Positions 1 through 7,332 are shown, counted from the stretch's first letter. The stretch is DNA of 7,762 bases from an uncultured Flavobacteriaceae bacterium (GCA_913031655.1 CAJWFY010000066.1:1-7762), one strand, 5' to 3'. Notes: generated from the sequence alone by a model not told the origin. Translations and numbers: made by a program.

Positions 1-3
1 CGA

Positions 4-16
4 GTGATGTGATGAT
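4..16 (+). promoter_or_regulatory. Possible His-codon-complementary arm of a his attenuator leader
   Basis: The sequence GTGATGTGATGAT is a short tandem repeat of GTGAT. Its reverse complement is ATCATCACATCAC, which contains adjacent CAT and CAC histidine codons. In classic his attenuators the run of His codons in the leader peptide gene pairs with a downstream segment, and this segment lies just ahead of a terminator and hisG, where such an arm would be expected. The His codon run itself would be upstream of the window, so the pairing partner cannot be seen. I could not find a convincing antiterminator pairing between bases 1-34 and the 5' arm of the terminator. This is an inference from complementarity and position. 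Confidence 0.3.
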
Positions 17-34
17 ATTGTTATATTATTATAC

Positions 35-69
35 AAGCCCGTTTGTTAATTCAAGCGGGTTTTTTTTTT
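35..69 (+). terminator. Intrinsic terminator, probably the his operon attenuator
   Basis: Bases 35-45 (AAGCCCGTTTG) pair with bases 52-62 (CAAGCGGGTTT) in an 11-bp stem that includes two G-U pairs, closed by a 6-base loop (TTAATT). An unbroken run of T covers 60-69. The opposite strand has no T-run after the hairpin, so it terminates plus-strand transcription only. The T-run ends 15 bases before the hisG start codon, which leaves no room for a promoter in between. Transcription of hisG must therefore read through this terminator, as expected for attenuation. The alternative is that it simply ends an upstream gene and hisG is read by leakage or from an unusual overlapping promoter. Confidence 0.85.
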
Positions 70-84
70 ACAAAAATTTAACAA

Positions 85-942
85 ATGAAAAAACTTAAAA
101 TAGCAATTCAAAAATCAGGAAGACTTAATACGGATTCTTTAAATCTTTTAAATAAATGTGGAATTAAAATTGACAACTACAAGGATCAATTAAAAGTCTC
201 TTCTAGAAATTTTCCAATTGAAGTTTATTTTTTACGGAATAGTGATATTCCAAAATACATCAACGATGGAGTTGTTGATTTAGCTATAATTGGTGAAAAT
301 CTTTTAATTGAGAATGATTTTGATATTGATATTATTGAAAAACTTGGTTTTTCTAAATGTAAAGTTTCTATTGCAGTTCCCAAAGAAGTAGAGTTTAATT
401 CTATCTCTTATTTAAATGATTTAAAAATTGCAACATCTTATCCTAATACACTTAAAAAGTTTTTAAATAAAAACAATATTATCGCGGACATTCACGTAAT
501 TAATGGTTCAGTTGAAATAGCTCCAAATATTGGTCTTTCAGACGCGATATGTGATATAGTTTCAAGCGGAAGTACACTTTATAAAAATAACTTGAAGGAA
601 GTGTTCGTAATTAATGAATCACAAGCTGTTTTAGCTGGAAACAAACAAGTTTTAGAATCTAATAAATACTTACTAGAAAAATTTTTATTTAGAATTAGAG
701 CTGTTTTAAAGGCTAAAGAATCTAAGTATATTCTTTTGAATGCTCCAAATGACAAAATAAACGCTATCTCAGAAATACTTCCTGTTTTAAAAAGTCCAAC
801 TGTTCTTCCATTAAACAAAGAAGGTTGGAGCTCATTACATTCCGTTATAAATGATAATACCTTTTGGGAAGTAATTGATAAAATTAAAGAAGCTGGAGCT
901 GAAGATATATTAGTGTGTCCAATTGAAAAAATGGTTTTATAA
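85..942 (+). CDS. hisG: ATP phosphoribosyltransferase (HisG), long form
   Basis: First step of histidine synthesis: joins PRPP and ATP to give phosphoribosyl-ATP; cytoplasmic. The 285-residue length matches the long (HisG-L) family, which carries a C-terminal ACT-like regulatory domain and needs no HisZ partner. The catalytic part spans roughly residues 1-205. It shows the N-terminal IQKSGRL (8-14), DLAIIGENLL (65-74), and the PRPP-binding loop around DAICDIVSSGSTL (153-165). The regulatory domain follows to the end, with KSPTVLPL (236-243), EGWSSLHSV (246-254) and the terminal CPIEKMV (278-284). In the family this domain binds histidine and inhibits the enzyme. The ATG at 85 gives the usual MKKLKIAIQKSGRL beginning and lies just after the terminator. 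No Shine-Dalgarno is visible, which is normal in Bacteroidetes. The stop codon overlaps the hisD start by one base (TAATG). Confidence 0.97.
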   Translation: MKKLKIAIQKSGRLNTDSLNLLNKCGIKIDNYKDQLKVSSRNFPIEVYFLRNSDIPKYINDGVVDLAIIGENLLIENDFDIDIIEKLGFSKCKVSIAVPKEVEFNSISYLNDLKIATSYPNTLKKFLNKNNIIADIHVINGSVEIAPNIGLSDAICDIVSSGSTLYKNNLKEVFVINESQAVLAGNKQVLESNKYLLEKFLFRIRAVLKAKESKYILLNAPNDKINAISEILPVLKSPTVLPLNKEGWSSLHSVINDNTFWEVIDKIKEAGAEDILVCPIEKMVL

Positions 943-2225
943 TGAATAAAATATTTAATCCAAAGAGAAACACTTGGTCATCACTCGTAAAAAGACCATT
1001 ATACAATCTAGATTCTGTAAAAAATGTTGTAGATGAAATCTTTAATAATGTCAAATTATACGGAGATAAGTCTTTGATAGATTACACTAATAAATTTGAT
1101 AAGGTTAATTTAAATAATCTTATAGTTAGTGATAAAAAAATCAATAATTCTGAAAATGAAATCGATAAGGACTTAAAAGAATCTATCAATATTGCTTTTA
1201 ATAATATTTATAAATTTCATAAAAATCAAACTTTTAATTCTAAAAAAATTGAAACCACTCAGGGTGTTTTTTGTTGGCAAGAAAAAAGAGCTATTGAAAA
1301 TGTTGGTTTGTATATTCCAGGCGGGACAGCTCCTTTATTTTCTTCAGTATTAATGTTGGCAATTCCTGCCATGATAGCTAATTGTAAAAACGTAGTTCTT
1401 TGCTCTCCTCCCAATGATAATGGTGAACTTCATCCTGCAATATTATACTGTGCTAAACTTTGTAAAGTAAGCAAAGTGTTTTGTGTTGGTGGAGCACAAT
1501 CAATAGCAGCTATGAGTATTGGTACGGAGTCTATTCCTAAAGTTAATAAGATATTTGGTCCAGGTAATCAGTATGTTACCTGTGCAAAATTAAAATCTAT
1601 AAACTTTAATACTGCAATTGATATGCCTGCTGGACCTAGTGAATTATTAGTTCTTGCAGATCAGAATGCTAATCCTAAATATATAGCTTCAGATTTGTTA
1701 TCTCAAGCAGAACACGGTCCAGATAGTCAAGTGATCTTTGTGAGTCTTTATAAACCTTTAATTAATGATGTTGAAAAATTTGTTAATGATCAGATTCAAA
1801 ATTTAGACAGAAAGGATTTTATAAATAAATCAATTTCAAGCTCAAAACTCATATTTTTTGATGATAAAACAGAGGCAGTTGAATTTATTAATCAATATGC
1901 TCCAGAGCATTATATAATCAATGTAGAAAACGAATCTTTTTTTATTGATAACATAGTAAGTGCAGGTTCTGTTTTTATTGGAAATTACACTCCTGAAAGT
2001 GCAGGTGATTACGCCTCTGGAACAAATCACACACTTCCTACAAATGGAAATGCTAAGCAATACAGTGGAATTAATTTAGATAGTTTTTTAAAGACCATTA
2101 CATTTCAAAAAATTTCAAAAGACGGTTTATTGAATATTTCTAAAACTGTTGAGACAATGGCTCAGGCAGAAGGGTTACAGGCTCATAAAAATGCAGTATC
2201 AATTAGAGTTAAAGATTTAAATTAA
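942..2225 (+). CDS. hisD: Histidinol dehydrogenase (HisD)
   Basis: Last enzyme of the pathway: a zinc- and NAD-dependent dehydrogenase that oxidises L-histidinol to L-histidinal and then to L-histidine. The 427 residues match the family length (E. coli about 434). The family core is clear: GLYIPGGTAP (122-131), GGAQSIAAM (183-191), KIFGPGNQYV (203-212) and IDMPAGPSE (226-234). Zinc ligands known from the E. coli enzyme are present at Q255, H258 (in SQAEHGPDSQ), D356 (in SAGDYASG) and H415 (in EGLQAHKNAV). The catalytic pair E322-H323 (YAPEH) and H363 (TNHTLPT) are also intact, all at a constant offset of four from E. coli numbering. The start overlaps the hisG stop by one base, and hisC follows after a single spacer base, so translation is probably coupled. 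Confidence 0.98.
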   Translation: MNKIFNPKRNTWSSLVKRPLYNLDSVKNVVDEIFNNVKLYGDKSLIDYTNKFDKVNLNNLIVSDKKINNSENEIDKDLKESINIAFNNIYKFHKNQTFNSKKIETTQGVFCWQEKRAIENVGLYIPGGTAPLFSSVLMLAIPAMIANCKNVVLCSPPNDNGELHPAILYCAKLCKVSKVFCVGGAQSIAAMSIGTESIPKVNKIFGPGNQYVTCAKLKSINFNTAIDMPAGPSELLVLADQNANPKYIASDLLSQAEHGPDSQVIFVSLYKPLINDVEKFVNDQIQNLDRKDFINKSISSSKLIFFDDKTEAVEFINQYAPEHYIINVENESFFIDNIVSAGSVFIGNYTPESAGDYASGTNHTLPTNGNAKQYSGINLDSFLKTITFQKISKDGLLNISKTVETMAQAEGLQAHKNAVSIRVKDLN

Positions 2226-2226
2226 T

Positions 2227-3264
2227 ATGAATATAGATACTCTAGTTAGAGATAATGTAAAAAATATGTCCTCATATTCTTCTGCAAGAGATGATTGTAA
2301 GAATGAATTTAATAAAAATTTAATTTATTTAGATGCAAATGAGTCTCCTTTTGTTAACGGAATTAATAGGTATCCAGATAATAAACATACTGAATTAAAA
2401 AAGGTAGTTTCAAAAATTAAAAATGTTAGTGTAAATCAAGTTGTGTTTGGAAATGGAACTGATGAGATTCTTGATTTAATTGTTAGAGTTTTTTGTAATC
2501 CTAATGAAGATAAAATTATTACTCTACCACCAACTTATGGAATGTACGATGTTATTGCTAATACTAATGGAGTCGAGAATATTGAAATTCCATTAAAGAA
2601 CGATTTTTCTATTGATAAAAATGAAATATTAAAATTAAGTTCACTAAATGCTAAGATTTTGTTTTTGTGTTCACCTAATAACCCATCAGGAAATTCATTT
2701 GACACAAATGATTTAACTGACTTGATTAAAGGTTTTAAAGGAATTGTAGTTGTTGATGAAGCTTATATAGATTTCTCTTCAAAACAGTCTTTAATTAGCT
2801 TAATACATGAGAATAATAACTTGATAATTACTCAAACCTTGTCTAAGGCATACGCAATGGCTGGAATTAGACTTGGAATGGGGTTTTCAAATGAAAAAAT
2901 TATTAATTATTTAAATAAAATAAAACCACCATATAATATAAACGTACTAACGGAAAGAAAAGCTTTAGAGGAGTTGAACAAGATTGACGATATTAAAAAG
3001 AATATTGGTCTTGTCTTAAATCAAAGAAAGCTATTGATATCCTGTCTAGATAAACTCGATTTTGTTAAAAAAATACACAAATCTGATGCTAATTTTCTTC
3101 TTGTCAAGTTTGACAATGCTGATTTAAGATATAATCAGTTGTTAGAGAAGGGTATTATTGTTAGAAACAGGTCTAATCAACCATTGTGTCAAAATTGCTT
3201 AAGAATTACAATTGGAACAAAAAATGAAAATAATACTTTAATTAAAACGCTTAACGAGTTATGA
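2227..3264 (+). CDS. hisC: Histidinol-phosphate aminotransferase (HisC)
   Basis: Class I/II (fold type I) PLP-dependent aminotransferase that converts imidazole acetol phosphate and glutamate to L-histidinol phosphate and 2-oxoglutarate. The 345 residues match the family (E. coli 356). Visible landmarks are DANESP (36-41), the cofactor phosphate region GNGTDE (75-80), SPNNPSG (149-155), D177 and Y180 in DEAYIDF, and the Schiff-base lysine K207 in TLSKAYAMAG. R215 (GIRLG) and R326 (LRITIG) are the expected phosphate- and substrate-binding arginines. The SPNNPSG and LSKA motifs together with its place between hisD and hisB make HisC far more likely than another aminotransferase of the same fold. 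The start lies one base after the hisD stop, and its final TGA shares ATGA with the hisB start. Confidence 0.97.
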   Translation: MNIDTLVRDNVKNMSSYSSARDDCKNEFNKNLIYLDANESPFVNGINRYPDNKHTELKKVVSKIKNVSVNQVVFGNGTDEILDLIVRVFCNPNEDKIITLPPTYGMYDVIANTNGVENIEIPLKNDFSIDKNEILKLSSLNAKILFLCSPNNPSGNSFDTNDLTDLIKGFKGIVVVDEAYIDFSSKQSLISLIHENNNLIITQTLSKAYAMAGIRLGMGFSNEKIINYLNKIKPPYNINVLTERKALEELNKIDDIKKNIGLVLNQRKLLISCLDKLDFVKKIHKSDANFLLVKFDNADLRYNQLLEKGIIVRNRSNQPLCQNCLRITIGTKNENNTLIKTLNEL

Positions 3265-4373
3265 AAAAAATTTTATTTATTGATAGAGATGGGACTTTGT
3301 TAGAGGAACCTAAGTCTGATAAACAATTAGATAGTTTTGATAAATTATCTTTTTTTCCTGGAGTGTTTAAGTATTTGAACAAAATAAGTGAAGAGTTAGA
3401 TTTTAAACTGGTAATGGTTACAAATCAAGACGGCTTAGGGACAGGCTCTTTTCCTGAAGAAACGTTTTGGCCTGTTCAAAATTTTATTATTAATTCATTT
3501 AAAAATGAAGAGGTTAATTTTTTTAAAATACATATTGATAAAAGTTTTGAAAATGAGAACTCAAATTACAGAAAACCAAGAACGGGAATGTTAACAGAGT
3601 ATATTGAGGATTGTAAAATTGACATGCAGAATTCTTTTGTCATTGGAGATAGAGGATCTGATATGCAACTGGCCAAAAATTTAAGCTGTTCAGCAATACT
3701 TTACAACGGTACTGATCTTAATGATTCATTAAATGATGTTGTTAAACTTAAAACAGATTCTTGGAAATCTATATACGATTACCTAAGCGGATTAAATAGA
3801 TATTCTTCCTTTACAAGAAATACAAATGAAACTAAAATTGAGATTGAACTTGATTTAGATGGTACTGGTAAAAACAATATAGATACAGGTCTTTCCTTTT
3901 TTGATCATATGCTTGATCAGTTATCTAGACATTCACTTGTAGATCTAAATATCAAAGTAGACGGAGATTTAAATGTTGATGAGCATCATACTGTAGAAGA
4001 TACTGCTATTGCTCTTGGAGAATCTTTTTCATCTGTTCTAGGAAAGAAAATAGGAATCGAAAGATATGCTTTTTCTTTACCAATGGACGATTGTTTAGCT
4101 CAGGTTTCTGTAGATTTTGGAGGAAGAAGTTGGCTTGTGTGGGATGCTGAATTTAAAAGGGAGAGAATAGGTGATGTGCCAACTGAAATGTTTTACCATT
4201 TTTTTAAATCATTTTGTGATGGAGCTAAAATGAATGCCAATATAAAAGTAGAAGGAACAAATGAGCATCATAAAATAGAGTCAATATTTAAAGCTTTTGC
4301 TAAGTGTATAAAAACTGCAGTATCTAAAAATTACGATAAATTAGTATTACCCTCAACAAAAGGCATTTTATAA
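3261..4373 (+). CDS. hisB: Bifunctional histidinol-phosphatase / imidazoleglycerol-phosphate dehydratase (HisB)
   Basis: Two enzymes in one 370-residue chain. Residues 1 to about 178 are a HAD-superfamily phosphatase that converts histidinol phosphate to histidinol: nucleophile D8 and D10 in FIDRDGT, motif II T54-N55 in VTNQDG, K105 in RKP, and D130/D134 in GDRGSD. Residues about 182-370 are the Mn-dependent dehydratase converting imidazole glycerol phosphate to imidazole acetol phosphate. Metal-binding histidine clusters sit in FFDHML (H216), DEHHTVED (H242, H243, E246) and EHHKIE (H336, H337, E340), with a further H313. This fusion is known from enterobacteria and Bacteroidetes. Oddly, the zinc-binding cysteines of the E. 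coli phosphatase are absent: by alignment on H91 and R104 their places are K89, S101 and Y103. It overlaps hisC by four bases (ATGA) and hisH by one base (TAATG). Confidence 0.97.
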   Translation: MKKILFIDRDGTLLEEPKSDKQLDSFDKLSFFPGVFKYLNKISEELDFKLVMVTNQDGLGTGSFPEETFWPVQNFIINSFKNEEVNFFKIHIDKSFENENSNYRKPRTGMLTEYIEDCKIDMQNSFVIGDRGSDMQLAKNLSCSAILYNGTDLNDSLNDVVKLKTDSWKSIYDYLSGLNRYSSFTRNTNETKIEIELDLDGTGKNNIDTGLSFFDHMLDQLSRHSLVDLNIKVDGDLNVDEHHTVEDTAIALGESFSSVLGKKIGIERYAFSLPMDDCLAQVSVDFGGRSWLVWDAEFKRERIGDVPTEMFYHFFKSFCDGAKMNANIKVEGTNEHHKIESIFKAFAKCIKTAVSKNYDKLVLPSTKGIL

Positions 4374-4954
4374 TGAAAATAGCTATAATTGATTATGGTG
4401 CTGGAAACACTCAAAGTGTTAAGTATGCCTTGAAAAGACTAGGTTGTAAGGGGGTATTGACATCTGATAAAGAAGTTATATCTAGTTCAGATAGAGTTAT
4501 TTTCCCAGGTGTAGGGCATGCTAGTAGCGCAATGAAAAAGCTTGAATCTAAAGGTTTAGATTTACTTATACCTGAACTTAAACAGCCTGTGCTGGGCATA
4601 TGCTTAGGCATGCAGTTAATGTGTAATTTTTCTGAGGAAGGAAATACGAATTGTTTAAAAATATTTGATTCAAATGTAAAAAGATTTGATAACTCATTTA
4701 AGGTTCCTCAGATTGGATGGAACACTGTTTTTGATTTAAAAACCAGTTTATTTAACTCTATTATTGAAAATGAATACATGTATTTAATTCATAGTTATTA
4801 TGTTCCCCTTATAACAGATACTGTTGCTACTTCTAATTATGGTATCAATTACAGTACTGCTATTAACAAAAATAATTTCACTGGAGTTCAATTTCACCCA
4901 GAAAAAAGCGGAAGCAAAGGTGAGTTAGTACTTAAAAATTTTATAAATAATTAA
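4373..4954 (+). CDS. hisH: Imidazole glycerol phosphate synthase, glutamine amidotransferase subunit (HisH)
   Basis: Class I glutamine amidotransferase that splits glutamine and passes ammonia through the barrel of HisF. The 193 residues match the family (about 196-200). The catalytic triad is visible: nucleophile C77 in LGICLGMQL, with H175 and E177 in QFHPEKSG. Other family marks are IDYGAGN (6-12), the oxyanion-strand FPGVG (44-48), VPQIGWN (111-117), typical of HisH rather than other amidotransferases, and HSYYV (140-144). The start codon overlaps the hisB stop by one base. This is one of the few genes here with a purine-rich stretch (AAAAGG) upstream of its start that could act as a weak ribosome binding site. 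The gene lies next to hisA and one gene from its partner hisF. Confidence 0.97.
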   Translation: MKIAIIDYGAGNTQSVKYALKRLGCKGVLTSDKEVISSSDRVIFPGVGHASSAMKKLESKGLDLLIPELKQPVLGICLGMQLMCNFSEEGNTNCLKIFDSNVKRFDNSFKVPQIGWNTVFDLKTSLFNSIIENEYMYLIHSYYVPLITDTVATSNYGINYSTAINKNNFTGVQFHPEKSGSKGELVLKNFINN

Positions 4955-5685
4955 TGATGAGAATAATTCCAGCCATAGATATTATTGAAGGAAAATGCGT
5001 AAGGTTATCACAGGGAGATTATAATAAAAAAACTATTTACAGCTCTAATCCATTTGAAATGGCTCAGCGATTTGAAGATCATGGTATAGGTTTTCTTCAT
5101 TTAGTTGATTTAGATGGAGCTAAATCTAGTAAGATTATAAATTATAAGATTCTTGAGCAAATCGCTTTAAAAACAGCTTTAAATGTTGATTTTGGTGGTG
5201 GTTTAAAATCAATAGAGGATGTTAAAGTAGCATTTGAGTCAGGAGCATCCCAGGTAACTCTAGGAAGCATTGCCGTTTCAAATCCTAAAATTTTTATTGA
5301 TCTATTTGAAAAATACGGAGTTGATAAGATAATTTTGGGTGCTGATTTCTTAAATAATAAAATAAAAACAAACGGATGGTTAAATGATTCAGGAAATGAC
5401 CTTATGGATTTCTTAGAATATCATATTTCTAAAGGAATAAAATATGTGATTCCAACAGATATATCCAAAGACGGAATGTTAAAAGGACCATCTACAGAAA
5501 TATATAAAGATATTTTGAAATCGTTTAAAGATGTGTGTTTGATTGCCTCAGGTGGAATTTCAAGTATTGAAGACTTAGAGGAATTGAAAGAGGCGGGTTG
5601 TGAGGGTGCTATTCTTGGAAAAGCTATTTATGAAAACAAGATTAGATTGAAAAGTTTAATGAATTTTATAGAACAAGAATGTTAG
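4954..5685 (+). CDS. hisA: ProFAR isomerase, phosphoribosylformimino-AICAR-P isomerase (HisA)
   Basis: A (beta-alpha)8 barrel that performs the Amadori rearrangement of ProFAR to PRFAR. The 243 residues match the family. The catalytic aspartates are D9 (IPAIDII) and D131 (LGADFLNNK). Other marks are [11 protein letters not shown] (47-57), VDFGGG (78-83), GWLN (141-144), TDISKDGML (168-176) and the C-terminal phosphate-binding ASGGIS (198-203) and GKAIY (222-226). GWLN and the dual half-barrel pattern distinguish it from its paralogue HisF, encoded immediately downstream. Two in-frame ATGs lie side by side (4954 and 4957). The first overlaps the hisH stop as TAATG. The second would give the more usual MRIIPAIDI start, and either is possible. 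The 3' end overlaps hisF by seven bases. Confidence 0.97.
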   Translation: MMRIIPAIDIIEGKCVRLSQGDYNKKTIYSSNPFEMAQRFEDHGIGFLHLVDLDGAKSSKIINYKILEQIALKTALNVDFGGGLKSIEDVKVAFESGASQVTLGSIAVSNPKIFIDLFEKYGVDKIILGADFLNNKIKTNGWLNDSGNDLMDFLEYHISKGIKYVIPTDISKDGMLKGPSTEIYKDILKSFKDVCLIASGGISSIEDLEELKEAGCEGAILGKAIYENKIRLKSLMNFIEQEC

Positions 5686-6434
5686 CTAAAAGAATAATAC
5701 CGTGTCTTGATATAAAAGACTCTAGAACCGTAAAGGGTGTTAATTTTGTAGATCTTGTAGATGCAGGAGATCCGGTAGAGCTTGCTAGATATTATTCTAA
5801 AAATGGTGCTGACGAACTTGTTTTTTTAGATATAACCGCTACAAAGGAAGACAGAAAAACACTTGCCAAGCTTGCTGATAAAATCTCAGAGAATATTAAC
5901 ATTCCTTTCACTGTTGGGGGCGGAATTAAAACAGTAGAAGATGTGGATATTCTTCTTAGAAGCGGAGCTGACAAGGTTTCTATAAATAGTTATGCTGTTA
6001 AAAATCCTGATTTTATTAATGAATTAGCAACAAATTTTGGAACTCAGTGCGTTGTAGTCGCGATAGATGCTAAGTATATTGACAATGATTGGTTTGTTTA
6101 TTTGGTTGGAGGAAGAGAAAAAACAGATATTAGATTGTTTGACTGGGCTAAAGAAGTAGAGAAGAGGGGAGCAGGTGAAATCCTTTTTACTTCAATGGAT
6201 CATGACGGTACTAAAAATGGATTTGCTTGTCAGGCGCTTGAAAAGTTATCGGAAATAGTGAATATTCCAATTATAGCATCTGGTGGAGCAGGAAAGTTTG
6301 AACATTTCAGTGAAGTCTTCAAGTCTGGTAATATTGATGCTGCACTTGCTGCAAGTGTATTTCATTTTAATGAAATTGGATTAAAAGAACTTAAAACAGA
6401 ATTAAAAAATAATAATATACCAATACGATTATGA
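5679..6434 (+). CDS. hisF: Imidazole glycerol phosphate synthase, cyclase subunit (HisF)
   Basis: Barrel-type cyclase that uses ammonia from HisH to convert PRFAR to imidazole glycerol phosphate and AICAR, the latter feeding purine synthesis. The 251 residues match the family. Catalytic D11 (IPCLDIK) and D130 (VAIDAK) fall at exactly the canonical positions, as does K19 of the mobile loop (RTVKGVNF). Phosphate-binding segments are VGGGIK (79-84), [12 protein letters not shown] (171-182) and ASGGAGK (200-206). The ATG at 5679 lies inside the 3' end of hisA (seven-base overlap), and the [11 protein letters not shown] start is the typical HisF beginning. That supports this start despite the overlap and the lack of a Shine-Dalgarno sequence. 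Its TGA stop shares ATGA with the hisIE start. Confidence 0.98.
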   Translation: MLAKRIIPCLDIKDSRTVKGVNFVDLVDAGDPVELARYYSKNGADELVFLDITATKEDRKTLAKLADKISENINIPFTVGGGIKTVEDVDILLRSGADKVSINSYAVKNPDFINELATNFGTQCVVVAIDAKYIDNDWFVYLVGGREKTDIRLFDWAKEVEKRGAGEILFTSMDHDGTKNGFACQALEKLSEIVNIPIIASGGAGKFEHFSEVFKSGNIDAALAASVFHFNEIGLKELKTELKNNNIPIRL

Positions 6435-7024
6435 ATTTAGATTTTAGTAAAAACAAAGACGGTTTAGTGCCTGCAATTATTCAAGATAATTCTACTCATA
6501 AGGTATTGATGCTAGGGTATTTAAATAATAAATCCTTAAGTTTAACTTTAAATACTAATGTAGTTCATTTCTACAGTAGAACTAAGCAAAGAATTTGGAA
6601 AAAAGGTGAAGAAAGTGGCAATGAGTTAAAGGTTGTTTCATTAAAAGAAGATTGCGATAAAGATACAGTTTTAATAAAAGTGAACCCCAATGGACCAGTA
6701 TGTCATAAAGGAGATGATACATGTTTTGAAGATTCAAATGTTTCGTATGATTTTATCAACACACTAGAGGACATCATACTAGATAGGAAGATTAATCCCT
6801 CTGATTCTAGCTATGTATCTAGTTTATTTAAGAAAGGAATAAATAAGATAGCTCAAAAAGTAGGAGAAGAAGCAGTTGAAATGGTAATAGAAGCTAAGGA
6901 TAATAATGATGATTTGTTTTTAAATGAATCAGCTGATCTGTTGTTTCATTATTTAATTCTTCTTCAAGAAAAAGGTTATAAAATGAAGGATGTTGTTAAT
7001 GTTTTAAAGGGAAGATCTTTATAA
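6431..7024 (+). CDS. hisI: Bifunctional phosphoribosyl-AMP cyclohydrolase / phosphoribosyl-ATP pyrophosphatase (HisIE)
   Basis: Catalyses steps two and three of the pathway. The N-terminal HisI part (about 1-105) opens the adenine ring of phosphoribosyl-AMP. It shows VLMLGYLN (25-32), [18 protein letters not shown] (47-64), the Mg-binding D74/D76/D78 around C75, and the zinc cysteines C91 (GPVCHKG) and C98 (TCF). The C-terminal HisE part (about 108-197) is an all-helical MazG-like pyrophosphohydrolase acting on phosphoribosyl-ATP, with [14 protein letters not shown] (143-156) and [12 protein letters not shown] (165-176). The 197-residue length matches fused HisIE (E. coli about 203). It is the last gene of the operon and starts within the hisF stop (ATGA). 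No strong terminator follows. Confidence 0.97.
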   Translation: MNLDFSKNKDGLVPAIIQDNSTHKVLMLGYLNNKSLSLTLNTNVVHFYSRTKQRIWKKGEESGNELKVVSLKEDCDKDTVLIKVNPNGPVCHKGDDTCFEDSNVSYDFINTLEDIILDRKINPSDSSYVSSLFKKGINKIAQKVGEEAVEMVIEAKDNNDDLFLNESADLLFHYLILLQEKGYKMKDVVNVLKGRSL

Positions 7025-7102
7025 ATTTAAATCGAACTATTATTTTGATTCAGACACTTAGAACCTTACTATTATACATACTTATACAAGCACCACCCGT
7101 CA

Positions 7103-7122
7103 AAATAAAATCGTTTTTATTT
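7103..7122. terminator. Weak all-A/T hairpin, possible his operon 3' end
   Basis: AAATAAAA (7103-7110) is followed by the loop TCGT and TTTTATTT (7115-7122), an 8-bp perfect stem made only of A-T pairs. The 3' arm is itself T-rich. This is the best candidate for an end of the his transcript in the 100 bases after hisIE, but a stem without G-C pairs would be a poor terminator. The operon may instead end in a Rho-dependent way. Confidence 0.25.
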
Positions 7123-7218
7123 AACTAGGTTAGTTACAATTAAAAATTACTTTAGATTACTTATTTTTATGTTATATTAAAAAACATAGACAAAAAAAAG
7201 GATTTACAGCTTCATATT

Positions 7219-7232
7219 TAGGTGAGCACCTA
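7219..7232. repeat. Short palindrome TAGGTG-AG-CACCTA
   Basis: Six-base arms TAGGTG (7219-7224) and CACCTA (7227-7232) flank a two-base centre. As RNA only the outer five pairs can form, with a four-base loop. As DNA it resembles a small dimeric-regulator operator, and it lies about 46 bases upstream of the promoter -7 motif at 7278. Its GC content stands out from the surrounding AT-rich spacer. No regulator can be named from this sequence. Confidence 0.35.
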
Positions 7233-7260
7233 TTAATAACTATTGATATTTTGTTAATAG
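7230..7260 (+). repeat. 10-bp inverted repeat upstream of promoter
   Basis: CTATTAATAA (7230-7239) pairs with TTGTTAATAG (7251-7260) in a 10-bp stem with one G-U pair, around an 11-base loop. No T-run follows on the plus strand, so it is not an intrinsic terminator. It shares bases 7230-7232 with the palindrome at 7219-7232, so as RNA only one of the two could form at a time. The 3' arm also contains the TTTG that could serve as a -33 element. Confidence 0.35.
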
Positions 7261-7285
7261 CACACTATTGAAATGGTTATATTTG
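7250..7285 (+). promoter_or_regulatory. Bacteroidetes-type promoter (TTTG / TAnnTTTG)
   Basis: TATATTTG at 7278-7285 matches the Bacteroidetes -7 consensus TAnnTTTG exactly. A TTTG at 7250-7253 could be the -33 element, with 24 bases between the two, slightly more than the usual 17-23. I found no other exact TAnnTTTG in the spacer. Transcription would start a few bases after 7285, giving a leader of about 100 bases before the secreted protein gene at 7392. Confidence 0.5.
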
Positions 7286-7299
7286 AAAAGAATAATACA

Positions 7300-7332
7300 A
7301 TGAAAAAAATAATTTTATTAATATTAGTTTAG
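7300..7332 (+). CDS. Ten-codon ORF resembling the start of a signal peptide
   Basis: The ATG at 7300 opens MKKIILLILV and then meets TAG. The basic start and hydrophobic run look exactly like the n- and h-region beginning of a secreted or lipoprotein precursor. The same frame continues after the stop with another hydrophobic stretch (KLLIFIFCLII) before TGA at 7390. It begins just downstream of the predicted transcription start. It could be a leader peptide, a remnant of a lost secreted protein gene, or chance in AT-rich DNA, where Lys, Ile and Leu codons are common. It is not recognised as any known gene. Confidence 0.2.
   Translation: MKKIILLILV

Noticed and set aside
579..5974. Open frames of 60-79 codons on the minus strand at 579-818, 1842-2060, 4411-4611 and 5792-5974
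   Set aside because: Each lies wholly inside a well-supported his gene on the plus strand, and their translations show no family motifs.
7030..7050. AATCGAA / TTTGATT hairpin soon after hisIE as a terminator
   Set aside because: The stem is short with one G-U pair and only one G-C pair, and no T-run follows it.
7081..7100. TTATACAAGC shared with the hisG leader (about 29-38), followed in both places by CCCGT-like sequence
   Set aside because: Ten bases of mostly A/T identity can occur by chance here, and the spacer copy lacks the terminator hairpin and T-run.
7091..7108. CAC CAC in the spacer, read as KHHPSK and a stop, as a possible second His leader peptide
   Set aside because: The frame has no start codon back to the TGA at 7046, and no histidine gene follows it.
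7168..7188. TATGTT / AACATA inverted repeat as a terminator on either strand
   Set aside because: It is followed by A-rich rather than T-rich sequence on both strands and is within chance expectation for this composition.
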